Positions 45,203 through 56,579 of a stretch of DNA of 64,000 nt are shown here, piece by piece. Source of the DNA: Smallanthus sonchifolius (lineage: Eukaryota > Streptophyta > Magnoliopsida > Asterales > Asteraceae); NCBI GenBank assembly GCA_023525975.1, contig CM042018.1, positions 72,671,001 through 72,735,000 of the forward strand, written 5' to 3'. The notes beneath the pieces are model-generated. The model worked only from the letters and a program-made list of their open reading frames with translations. It did not search any database and was not told the DNA's origin. Numbering within the stretch: position 1 is the first letter of the stretch; each line of letters begins with the position of its first letter. The translations under genes were made by a program, and so were the position numbers.

Positions 45203-45833
45203 TTTATGCTCTTGATTTCTGAGTGTATTCAGGTTTTTGTGATTGATTTGACGTGTTTTTCAGTCAATTAATGGAGTTTTCTGCACCTGGGTTTTTGAGC
45301 ATTGTTACATGGAAGTTTTGGGGACTGTTTCATTATTTACTAGTTTATTTGGTTGAGTTTCTCAAATTGAAGACTGGATTCTTATTCTAGAGTACCTTTG
45401 GAAGGTTTTCATCGGATTAGATCTCTATTGTCATCACTTTGATTTTTGGAGCTTTTCATCAATGGAGCTTTTCATCAATGGAGTTTTTCGGACTTGGAGA
45501 AGAAGGCATCGAAACTACCGAGGGACAGAATCTGTATTTAGTTGGTCATCAAAACTTTTTTTATGTACTTGTTGTCTGATAAAAGGTACAATCGAAACTA
45601 CTATTTTTTGTCTTATCCTTATCTAAACTAACCTTGCAGCATTTTCATCGAAACTACCCACCCGAAACTATTGCTCTCCCGAAACTAGAGTTTCAATCGA
45701 AACTTGTAGTTTCTATTGGTTGTCCTTGGTTTTTATTTAAGTTTCTCCCTATCGAAACTAGTAATCGAAACTAAGTAGTTTCGGTTAGCATCCTGTCACC
45801 CGAAACTAGCCTTTGATCAAGTATTTATGAGTT
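45203..45833 (+). repeat. Leader of Cop-2b with CGAAACT word array
   Basis: The leader is uninterrupted here and gives the empty site for Cop-3 (GGAGTTTTTCGGACTT near 45480). A 17-bp tandem duplication (GCTTTTCATCAATGGAG) is present only in this copy. The word array fills 45508-45810 and ends before the gag ATG at 45834. Confidence 0.82.
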
Positions 45834-48425
45834 ATGGCATCTTCAAGCAACAATGAGTATGCTAGGGGAAACAAACCACCTGTCTTGGTGTCCACTAGAG
45901 ATTTTGATGATTGGACCAAGAAAATGAAGCCCTTCATTCAGTTCCATGACCACACTCTTTTGCAGTCAATCACTGATGGTCTAACAAGCCAGTTACTACC
46001 ACTGCAGATGTTCAGCGTCCCAAGACTGTTGCTGAGTATGATGAGAAGGATATTGCTCTAATTGCCCAAGACAACAAAGCTTGTGGATCTATTGCTATTG
46101 CACTTCCTATGGATGTTTTCAACATATTTGTTGCGTATACTGCCGCTAAGGATCTTTGGGTAGCATTATGTACAAGATATGAAGGAAATGTTGAGGTTAG
46201 GGAAAGCAAGAGGGATTTGATCAAGAAACAATATGAGATGTTTAGTAGTGTCCCTGGAGAACCCATGTATGAGTTGATCAACCGGTTCTCAAGCATTGTC
46301 TATAAGTTAAAGGTTTAGGGAACTGAGTATCCCACTGTTGAGTTAAACAAGAAACTGCTTGATTCACTGCCTGAGGAATGGAATATGTACAGAATTATGA
46401 TCAAGAAAACTAAGAAGCTTAGTGATCTGTCACAACAAGAACTCTACAACATTCTAGAGTCTTATGAGTTGGAGATAAAGAAGGGTGCAGTCACTCCAAC
46501 TAATCAGTCTGGAAACACAACTCTTCTTGCTGGTCAAAGCTCTTCCACTTCATCCAACAAAACTACAATGGCATACTTTCAGACTGATATCCCACCTTCC
46601 ATTTCTGGAATTCAGCCTACCACTTCAACCATTTCTCAGATTCCAACCACTGTGATTCCTGATGAGTATCTGCCTATCATGACTGCCTTCATGTCATGTT
46701 ATGATGCATTATTTCTGGAAACCTGACACCGGTCAGTTTTCAACCTGATGACTTGGAGCAGATCAATCCTGATGATTTGGAGAAAATGGACATTGATTGG
46801 TGTATGGCCATATTGACACTTAGGGCCAAGAGATTTATTAAGAGGACTCGTATGGATAAGTTCAAGCAAGGGCAGACTCTGGGCTTTGATATCAAGAAGG
46901 TGAGATGCTATAATTGTGACCAGCTGGGTCATTTTGCAAAAAATTGCAAGGAGCCATCATCAAAGCAGCAACATGAAAAGAAGAACTCATCTAGAAAGCA
47001 AGCTGCTATTTCTCCCAAATCCATCGCATCTTCCAGCTCAGCAGCTCTGGTCTATCAAGCTGATGGACACTATCATTGGGGAGAGCAAGAAGGGGAAGCA
47101 GCTGACAAGGCATTGATAGCTGACATTGAAGAGAAGGAGAAATGCGTTATGATTGAGCCAGCTGAGGATCTCACCGATGTACCAGCTGAAGTAATGTCTA
47201 GACTTTGCAATGCTCAATCCTGTTTAATTGAAATTCAAAAATATAGATTCATCAACCAAGCCTTGGTCGATAAACGTGATCATATAAAGGTGATGTATGA
47301 TTATGTGGCTAAAAATGAGAAACTTTATTTCAAGAAAATTCGTGTAATTTCTGGAGAAAACGGATCTTTGATTGTACAACTTACTACCCAAAAGAATAAT
47401 AACCAAATTTTAACTGAAAGACTTCAAAAGGCTGAAAAGGAAAAGTTTCAAGTTGAACACATGGGTATGGATTAGAAAATTTTATTTGTAATCATTAAAA
47501 ACCAAATTCATAAAAAAGTCATAAAAGGCATTGGGTATAACTCACACCCACCACCGTATTCTAAATCTAGTAGATTTGCTGATATACCAGCTCCTCATGT
47601 TCCCACACCTTTTATTTGCAAGTTATCTGCTGATGATTATATTAAAACTTTAGATTCTTACAGTTTTGCTTCCTGTGTAGAGTCAGATTGTGTAGGTTCC
47701 GAAGATGATTGTGATGAGAGTTCTAGTAAGGGAAATGTTTTAAATGAACTTGAGTCTGATGAATGTAATAATATGTCCGTGTCAAAACAAAATATTTGTG
47801 AACACATTGAAAATTTGTATTTTGGTTCTATGCCTTCTGAGCATGATAGTTTGAGAAATGATATTTCCAAGTTTAAGAATGCTTTACCTTTTGTACCTAA
47901 ATCTGTAAATGCCATGAGTTGTATTGCAAACTTTAAAAGTGCAGGAGTTGTTGTGACTGATATTCCACAAGAAACAATGAGCAATCTGGATTTTTCAGGT
48001 TAAAGGAAAATCAAAGTCTTCAGGAAAGAACTGTTGAAGAAAGAGATGCCTCTAGTTCTGATGCCTCAACATCACAATCATATTCATCATCCTGTGATGA
48101 CAATTATCAGGCTAAGCCGTCATGTGATAAAGTTTCTTTTAGTTGTGGAGAATCCAATCATGTTTTCAAAACTTGTGAATTATCTACATACCAACTCAAA
48201 GAAGAAAAAGTACCATCTTTTGTTCCAAATTTAGCTGAATGTGATTCAAATGTTTTCTCTAAATCACAACATAGAAGAGATTTGAGGCATAAAAGGATTA
48301 AAAATGATAAGAATAGGTTGAAAAGAACTAGGAAAATTAAAAATAATGATCTTTTTTATACTTCATTAAAAGAGGATTCTGACTATGATTTCCGAGAAGT
48401 GTCTTGTGATGTTAAAAAGTTCTAG
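45834..48425 (+). pseudogene. gag: gag pseudogene of Cop-2b
   Basis: The start is the same as in Cop-2a (MASSSNNEYARGNKPP, FDDWTKKMK). A frame change near 46010 leads to VAEYDEKDIALIA and LWVALCTRYEGN (46109-46318), with a stop after YKLKV. A frameshift near 46720 follows. 46753-47475 gives DDLEKMDIDWCMAILTLRAKRF, the complete knuckle CYNCDQLGHFAKNC near 46905 and a coiled-coil-like segment. After stops at 47473-47475 and near 48001 comes the second knuckle region near 48135, read SFSCGESNHVFKTC with its first Cys replaced by Ser. The gag end, AWVPKSDLL, lies near 48437. Confidence 0.83.
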
Positions 48426-51400
48426 GTCAGCAATGGCTTGGGTACCAAAGTCTGATTTACTTGGTCTGTGTAGGGGCAATCGAGGAGGACAGGAGACAAC
48501 ATATGGCATGTCGACAGTGGTTGCTCAAGACATATGACCGACCAATTTTCTTTGCTGCAATATTATCATCAAATAGACGGAGATTTTGTCGCCTTTGCAG
48601 GCAAATCAAGAGGATGAAAGATAGAAGGACAAGGAACTGTGTCCAATGGTGTAAATGGCTTGGATAATGTCAACTTCGTCCGGTAGCTAAAGTACAATCT
48701 GATGAGTGTGTCCTAGATTTGTGACAAAGACTTTTGTGCCCTCTTCAACTCTAAAGAGTGTTTGATTCTGAAGCCTGGAGTGGTTATTCCTGAAGACCTT
48801 ATTCTTATGCGTGTTCCTCAAAGATTCAATACCTACAGTCTCGATATGAATAATCCATCAGGAATCGAATCCTACTTTCTCTCAAAAGCTTCAGAAGATG
48901 AGTCCTTCCTTTGGCACAAAATATTAGGACACATGAACTTCAAGACCATGAACCGCCTTGTTCGATGAAACCTTGTCACCGGTTTACCTTTAAAAGATTT
49001 CTCTCCCATGGAACATTGTCTCTCCTGTTCCAAGGGAAAACAACATAAATCCACCCACAAGCCCAAAACCACCAATTCCATTGACTCCCCTCTTCAATTA
49101 CTTCACATGGATCTTTTTGGTTCTGTGATTGTTATGAGTCATGGACGGAAATCCAACTTCTTGGTGGTAACCGATGACTTCTCTCAGTTTACATGGGGTA
49201 TTCTTCCTAGCAAAGAAAGATGAGACGCCAGAGGTTCTGATGATTCATTTACTGCAGATCGTGAATTTGTTCAATCTTAGTGTGAAGACTATCCGAAGTA
49301 ATCATGAAACCGAGTTCAAGAATTCCATTCTGGATTCTTTTTATGAAAGTAAAGGTATTTCTCGGCAGTTCAGTGCACCTCTTACTTCGCAACAAAATGG
49401 TGTTAATGAATGACGTAATCGTATGTTGATAGAAGCAGCAAGGACTATTATAGTTGATTCTAAGCTTCCCGTCACGTTTTGGGCTGAGGCAGTTAATACC
49501 GCATGTTTTGTGCAAAACCGTGTTCTTATCACAAAAAGCTACAACAAGACTCCTTATGAGATTATGTACAAGCGCAAGCCTGTTATTGATTTCTTCAGGA
49601 AATTTGGGTGTGTTTGCACAATGCTGAATACTTCGGACCATCTAAACAAGTTTGAAGCTAATGCTGATGAATGTTATTTTGTGGGCTATTCTTCCAATCA
49701 AAGAGAATTTCGTGTTTACAACAGGCGAAGGAGAATCGTGCTGGAGTCTATTGATATTAATTGGCACGAAAGCAATCACACGGACACTGGGGACGGTCCT
49801 GATTGGCTTTTTGATGTCAATTCTTTATTTAAATTATTTAATCTTCCTGTGTTCACAAATATATGTATTTCAACTAATCCTCTTATGTCTGTGAATAACC
49901 TAGGTACCTCTACTGCTTCAAGCTCATCTTCATCCAGTCAACATGTGGATGTTCCTCCTGTAATTTCTGTTGAAACCACTTCGAGCTCCTCGGTTAATAT
50001 TGCAACAAGTGAAACTGTTGAGGATCAAACTCCTCTAATAGTAGATGTTGGTCAACAGTCCTCTTCCACCGAACTTGCAGAAGATGAAGCCGGGATTCTT
50101 GAGAACAACATTACCAATCTGGAAGAAAATCTGCCAGAGGATGTGATTAGATAATTTCGGGTTCACAAAGGTCATCCTACTGACAACATCATTGGTCCAC
50201 TCAACATGGGAGTCCGAATTCGAAGTGCTATTGAAGCTATGAATGACGGTCTCTTCACATGTTTCATTTCTCAAGTTGAACCTAAAAATATCAAAGTTGC
50301 ACTGCTTGAGAACAGTTGGGTGGAGGCAATGCAAGAAGAATTACAACAATTTATCAAACTACAAGTGTGGAATTTAGTGGATCTCCCAAAGAACAAATTC
50401 CTAATCGGCACTCATTGGGTTTTCCGTAACAAGAAGGATGAAGGAGGAATCGTGGTTCGCAATAAAGCCCGTTTGGTTGTTCACGGGGTTTTATCAAGAG
50501 GAAGGGATTAATTTTGAAGAAGTATTTGCACCAGTGGCACGTTTGGAAGCCATCAGAATGTTTCTTGCGTATGCAGCCTACATGGACTTCACTGTCTATC
50601 AAATGGATGTTAAGAGCGTATTTTTATATGGCAAAGTTCAAGAAGAAGTTTATGTCAAACAGCCACCGGGGTTCATTGATCCAACTTATCGAGACCGTGT
50701 CTACAAACTGGACAAGGAATTGTATAGTCTTCATCAAGCACCCCATGCGTGGTATGAAACATTATCTAAGCATCTGCTTGATAATGGTTTAACACGAGGT
50801 ACTATTGACCAAGCTCTGTTTAAGTGGAAGGATGGCGCGTATACCATTTTGGTGCAGATTTATGTCAATGAGATTGTTTTTGGATCCACTTAACCGAGGT
50901 TGTGCAAGGAATTTGAAGAAGTAATGTGTTCTATGTTAGAAATGAGCTCTATGGGAGATATGTAATTCTTTCTGGGATTGCAAGTTGATCAATCAGAGTC
51001 ATGAATTCGCATTCACCAAAAGAAATATGTCAAAGAAATTCTGACCAAGTTCAAAATGACTGAGTCCCATCCTTTCAAAACTCCTGTGGAAGTTCGACAT
51101 TCGTTGTCTCCTGATTTGGATGGTGAAAGTGTTGATCAGCACATCTATCGCTCGATGATAGGATCTCTCATGTACCTCACTACTAGCAGACCGGACATCA
51201 TGTTTGCAATGTGCTTGTGTGCACGCTTTCATGCTAATCCTAAACTCTCTCATTTAATTCCTGTCAAACGTATTTTAAGATATTTGAAGTACAAGCCAAA
51301 ACTTGGGCTTTGGTAACCCAAAAATAACGTGTTTGATCTTGTGGCTTATTCAGATTCAGACTACGGTGGATGCAACTTAGACTGAAAATCCACTTATGGG

Positions 51401-51804
51401 GTTGTCAAATCCTTGGCAACCGCCTTGTATCCAGGCAATGTAAGAAACAGACCACCCTTTCTCAATCCACCGCCAAAGGCGAGTACATTGCTGCAGCCCT
51501 TTGCTGTTCCCATGTAAGATGGATCCACCCTCAAATGCTTGATTACGGGATAACCTTTAATGAAACCCCAATCCTTTGTGACAACACCGTCGTTCCTTAC
51601 ATCACCAAAAATCACGTCCAGCACTCTGAAACCAAACACATTGAGAGCAAACATCATTTCATCCGTGACTGTGTCGAAAAGAAACATATCAAGATCATTG
51701 AAGTCAAAAACAACAAGCAAATCGCCGATATCTTCACTAAAGCATTCCACTCTGCTAGATTTGAGAAATTGGTGGAAATGCTCGGAATGCTCAATTTTGA
51801 ATAA
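48426..51804 (+). pseudogene. pol: pol pseudogene of Cop-2b
   Basis: Protease DSG is kept (HVDSGCSRHMT near 48505-48540), with stops soon after. The finger FLWHKILGHMNFKTMNRLV lies near 48906, with CLSCSKGKQ near 49017. The integrase core has LLHMDLFG near 49100, SNHETEFKN near 49300 (the second catalytic Asp is not kept: SN-H-E replaces SDNG) and a frameshifted ERRNR near 49405. The hinge is open (49423-50154). RT runs from 50365 with a frameshift near 50485. The active site at 50861-50872 reads YVNE in place of YVDD. RNase H is broken near 51317 and 51385 and ends MLNFE-stop at 51804. It keeps segments deleted from Cop-2a (about 60 bp near 51523-51585). Confidence 0.87.
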
Positions 51805-52333
51805 CCTTTGTGCATATTGTCTTATCTGTTTATACTTGTTAATCGGGAAGATTTTCAAAAATATTTTTCCTTTCTGTATAGTTATTTCTTTTTATCTGTT
51901 TGAAAAGCAAATCTTTTGGGGGAGAATTTGGAATTTTTGGAGAAAAGGATAGAAAAGAATTGCTTTGTTTATAGTTTGCTAAAAGAAAAGCTCTTATCCT
52001 CGATCTCACTGATATTATCAATTTTGTTTCAGGAAAATCGGATCCGACCCTGTGAGAAATGATAGAGTCTGATCAAACTTCTTGAACATGGAATGGACCA
52101 AAAGCGATGGTGCTTACTGAGGTATAGCCGGTAGGCCCGACATACGGTTATAACTCTTTAGTAGTGTGAAAATCTAAATCTCAATCGTACATGTGTGTTT
52201 GAACCCACTTTTGAAACTACTAACCCATTTTCAGCTAAGAAAACTGATTCAATCAGATATAGGCTTACATGTTGGATTCTGATTCATACGCTAGGTGACC
52301 GTCAAAGTAACGAAAGTTACCGCCGATAACCCC

Positions 52334-52560
52334 GTCTGTTTTGCTCACGCAAAGATCTCGGGAGTTCATCTTTTTCCCATGCACTTGGATTATTTGACCC
52401 CGTCTGTTTTGCTTACGCAAAGATCTCGGGTGGTCAACATTTTCCTATCCGCTTGGATAATTTTACGGCTTCTTCTGTTTTGCTTACGCAAAGATCTAGA
52501 ATGTTCGTACCTTTTAATATCCACTTGGATATTTTTCATTTTACAACATCTTATATCCAG
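52334..52560. repeat. Tandem repeat, unit 68-71 bp, three copies and a partial fourth
   Basis: GTCTGTTTTGCTCACGCAAAG starts at 52334, with close copies at 52402 and 52473 (offsets 68 and 71). Each unit ends with a CACTTGGAT- or CGCTTGGAT-type stretch, and CCAGTTGGATCT near 52557 is a remnant of a fourth copy. Confidence 0.85.
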
Positions 52561-53037
52561 TTGGATCTTATTTTACTTTTGGCAGTGAATTTGACTTACC
52601 AAGATGGTACCCTAGTTAACCTGTAAGAGATGATAGGATGAATGCGGGTATTTCTTGAGAATTCATAGTCTTTCAAAACCATTTTATTTCAAAACGTGGG
52701 GTACATCGTGTTTTGTGCTTAAATAGTACCGCTTAATCACATGAAATCATTGTACAAGAAAATGTTCGGGTTTATCTTGCACAAATATCGGCTATCTTCA
52801 GGGATTCACAGTAGCTGACTGCAAAACGAAGTGTTTCAAGGGTTTGACCAGAGTTGATCTCACATTGGATCTTTTCCAAGGCTAAGTGTACATATCCTTT
52901 ATTTGGTTTTTTTTATTTCTAATTTTATCGTTTACAAATTTATTAATCTTCCTTATTAGCTTGTTTAAATAGTATACATATGTTTATTCCCTTTGTTTTT
53001 TATCCAAGTAAGTATGGTCAACCGAGACTACATCCCA

Positions 53038-53095
53038 ACTGCCCGAACTACCTCTCACCCGAAACTACTTTGCCCTATCGAAACTAGTAGTTTCG
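53038..53095. repeat. CGAAACTA words in the post-pol region of Cop-2b
   Basis: These comprise CCCGAACTACC, CCCGAAACTACTT and the perfect 17-bp palindrome CGAAACTAGTAGTTTCG (53079-53095). It is the word of the Cop-2 LTR and leader, here between pol and the expected env-like ORF. Confidence 0.85.
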
Positions 53096-53264
53096 ACAGG
53101 GGCATTTTGGTCTTGCGTCAAGCCTAAATTAAATGTCCTCATAATCAGATACCTTTTCATGCTCATTCTCACTCTCACTCTCCGAAATCCATTTACACCC
53201 TCCATTTCACACACAAAGGCTTGAAATCTTCGGTCTAAGTGTGCAAAATCAATGTATCTTATCT

Positions 53265-53269
53265 GATTC
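53265..53269. repeat. Target-site duplication GATTC, left
   Basis: GATTC immediately before the Gyp-1 5' LTR, identical to 63781-63785. Confidence 0.95.
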
Positions 53270-54264
53270 TGTAACATTTCTGATTTTTCTACTTGTTTGA
53301 AATTAATGTAACTCGTTTAATTTCCAATTCTAGTACACTGATTTTCTTTTAAGCTGTAGGTTCCAAGTATTAAATCCCAAACACACATCCGCAAACCCTT
53401 TTACGGGTATACATTTACATAAATTTTCAATCCAATACTTATACGCATAGATACATTTATTCCATTAACAAGAAATTTCATGGTTGATCGAACCCAAATC
53501 AATTAAACCCTAAATTGGAACCCCACACTCCAATTTTGACTTTCCTTGACAGTTTGACTTTCAAAAGTCAAAGGGGCCAAAAACCGTGACAATTCACTCG
53601 ACCAATCGAAGGATTTCTTTCGAATTGGACTCCTCATGATTTCCTAATCACGAATCGATCCATTCTCGGCCCAAACAACAACCCAAGTTAACCGAATACG
53701 CGGCCATTTCAAATTTAAAAGAATTTGACTAAGTTTAGTCAAACCCGTAATATTAGCCGATCAAATTGTGTAATTGACGCGTAATGAATCCCACAATTCA
53801 CGTGCAGACCAGTCTCTCATGTATACAGCACCTTAACACGACTCGATTCATCCTCAATTAATCAGACTATCGCGAAATCAGCCCGCAAAATGTTTCAGTC
53901 AAAAATCAAAATCAAATTAGTTAATTCGAATAAAATTGAACGAATTAAACCACTCACCCTTACGCGATTACCTCCTCTCAAACTCTCCCAACCTCTGTCG
54001 AACCTGCTTTTCACCTTTAGAGTCCTCTCAATCACGAAGAACAGTCGGAGCCAAACTCGTAGCCATCAGCACTTGTTGCCCAATCTCAACGTGTAAGTCT
54101 TAGGTCATTAGGATCGTAATCGAACCCTGATCAATAGCCCTATATCAATTTATGCCGAAAATACAGAATCAAACCAATTCGAATTCTAGGGTTCTTGGCT
54201 CACGTATTGATTTGGGTTTCGATCCGAAAGTTATGTTTTAAATTTTTAGTATTCTTATAATCCA

Positions 54265-54340
54265 GCGAAACCACCTGGTCCGGCCGGCAAGTCACTACGC
54301 CGCCGAACCAGGTGGCGTGGGTTCGAAACCCACTAAATCA
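54265..54340 (+). other. Hairpin plus tRNA-like T-arm in the 5' LTR, module 1
   Basis: CCACCTGGT (54271-54279) pairs perfectly with ACCAGGTGG (54307-54315). Directly after it, GTGGG-TTCGAAA-CCCAC (54317-54333) forms a 5-bp stem with the 7-base loop typical of a tRNA T-arm. The motif GGTTCGAAACC also fits a pol III B box. Confidence 0.6.
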
Positions 54341-54430
54341 GTCATTTTTCGCGAACACTGAATACCAGACCCGGACATCTCTCCGTAACGAGTTATCAGA
54401 AATCTGAGTGGATCTTTTACGCGAATAGCT

Positions 54431-54496
54431 GCCCTGGTCCAGCGGTATACATGCAATACCCACACAGGATCCACCCAGGTTCGAACCGGGTGGCCT
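54431..54496 (+). other. tRNA-like segment in the 5' LTR, module 2
   Basis: TGGTCCAGCGGTA resembles a pol III A box, and GGTTCGAACC a B box 46 bases later. The segment is about 66 bases and ends in GGTGGCC. The T-arm stem is imperfect. It is not a complete tRNA gene. Confidence 0.55.
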
Positions 54497-55885
54497 GTTT
54501 ATATTTTTAAATGCCATTTATAAAACTCCAAAAACTTTATAAAAAATATTTTTATAAACCTTGAAACATTTATAACAGAATAAAATCAGAATCATTAAAT
54601 TTCAATAGAAATTTGGATTTAATCCGAATTAAAATGTCAAATTGCATATTAAACTTTTAAAATCAAAACTTTAAATATTTAAATTAATTTCTAAATAAAA
54701 ACAATTAATTTTATAAAATACTCATTTTTCCGAAAAAAGAAAAAAAATGAATAAATAAATAAAAGTTATTTATTATAAATACAAAAATAAATATACTTTT
54801 TACGCACCTTTATAAATAAATATCATTTTTTTACATATCTTTAAAAATAAATAAATAAATTATTTATTTAAATAAGATAAGACACGCGACAGATTTCATA
54901 ACTAAATTATTAAATAATAATTATTTAATCTATTTAGTATTTCGAACTCAAAACTTAGTTTAATTATTTTAAAACTATTTATTTAAATTCCTCATTTTTA
55001 TGAAACATTTCATTCAAGTACGAACCACTAATACTTACCACTCTAACACTTGTCACACATAACCGATTCAACCCTAGACTTAGACATAGACAATTGTACC
55101 CACTAATAATTCAAATGTACATAATACATTAGGTTAACGTGGTGAGTTACAAGGATCAAAATTTCAATCTAGTCTTCCGTGTTTAGCAACACCTCGAACC
55201 AAGTGAGTATTACATAGCCCCTTTTACTCTTTTACACTTTTTGGGGTGAAATATGAACTCTATACAAACAATTACTTACATTTACACAAACTACACAAAT
55301 ACAAATCATCTTTACATTCATGTGTGCAAATTTGAGCTTTATGTTTGAGTGCTAGGTGTGTTAACTTTTGTGTGCAATTTATGTGCAATCATTAACTATT
55401 CAAGCCGACGGTTAACAATGATAGATCTATTGAGTCTGACAAACCCACCTAGGTAGGGTGATTGATACCCACAACACAATTTTGTATGCTAGTTACAAAT
55501 GTTTGATTGTACTTGGTTACACAATAGTTGCTCCCCATAAATGCCTTATTTATCATGTTATGTAAGGATTTGTTTTACAAACTATATGCTATCTATATAC
55601 AAACATGTGTTATACTCACCAACTTTTAGTTGACTTTATTTTATTCATGTTTCAGGTACTAATGTTTGAGTTTGATCAAGATGTGCTACACATAGGCTTG
55701 GACTTAGTTAAATTAAATAAAGAACTTATGTATTTCAATTATGTTGTTTTTCTTGGATTGTTTTTTAATGAATGTTGCAATGAAATTTGATAATTAATAT
55801 AATTCAATTTAGTCAACCTTGTGCTTATGAACAGTCTACATGTCCCGCCCCCGATGATTCCGCCATCAGTCGGGGTGTGACAGAT

Positions 55886-55897
55886 TGGTATCAGAGC
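55886..55897 (+). other. Primer-binding site of Gyp-1
   Basis: TGGTATCAGAGC, three bases after the 5' LTR. Matches initiator Met-tRNA. Confidence 0.95.
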
Positions 55898-56579
55898 CTT
55901 GGTTATAGGGAATTAGGTTATTAGACACCCTTGACCTAGACTATAACTTTAGGACACCCACTTATGCTATGCTTCATGAGTATGTGATATGTGTTACATG
56001 TTATGTGTTACATGCTTACTATGATTAGTTGTTATATTATTTTGATGCCTTACTTGTTAAAAATTCATGACTTATTAGAATGTATCTAAATAATAAGTAA
56101 ATAAACAATATCCCTACCTATACCCAAAACCTCATAACATTCTTACCTATTTCTCTATCTTCATCTTCTTAGCATGTGGAAACTTCATGAATCCAAATCT
56201 ATAAAATCTTTTATTTCCTCGTTAAGGCTTTTAAACTTTGTTAATTATTTGAGGACACGTGCAATCTGGAAGGGTGACACCTGTATTCTGGGTTTTCTAT
56301 CTAGGAAAGCATTTCGCATAAATCCCAATCAACCAAGGGACCTGTATGCTTTCCTGGGAATACCCGGGATGAGTGTTTACTTATAGGCTAAAGCATGTCT
56401 CCTTGAAAATTATATGAGTTTAATTAACCTTAATGTGTCATAGTATTCAAGTGATTATATCACTATTTGAGTACAATCCAAACTATGATTTACTATTTTA
56501 ATTTGTTATCTCATCCTTTTAAATCCAAGTAACATTCATAAGTTCTTACATCTTTTCTTGTCTTGTGAAAATCTGTAGA
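55898..56579 (+). other. Leader of Gyp-1
   Basis: About 680 bases of AT-rich leader. The short open frame at 56174-56386 has no recognisable domain. Confidence 0.75.

Larger units (their letters stand above)
51805..53264 (+). other. Post-pol region of Cop-2b up to the Gyp-1 insertion
   Basis: No gene. It contains a purine tract GGGGGAGAA (51918-51926), the conserved TCAGATATAGG block (52253-52263), a tandem repeat (52334-52560) and palindromic words (53038-53095). A possible weak TATA-like TAAATTAAAT follows near 53127, and then a C/T-rich stretch like a 5' UTR. The frame at 52295-52588 merely follows the tandem repeat. Confidence 0.7.
53270..55882 (+). repeat. 5' LTR of Gyp-1
   Basis: 2613 bp, TGTAACATTTCTG to CGGGGTGTGACA. 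The first part is moderately GC, the centre (54500-55000) very AT-rich. Two structured modules with tRNA-like T-arms lie at 54265-54340 and 54431-54496. The 3' part (55180-55880) is mirrored by the solo LTR at 41165-41900. Confidence 0.93.

Noticed and set aside
52295..52588. 97-codon frame behind Cop-2b pol
   Set aside because: It covers the 68-71 bp tandem repeat and has no relation to the env-like ORF of Cop-3.
54265..54496. True tRNA genes
   Set aside because: T-arm and box-like motifs are present, but no complete cloverleaf with acceptor stem and anticodon arm could be built by eye.
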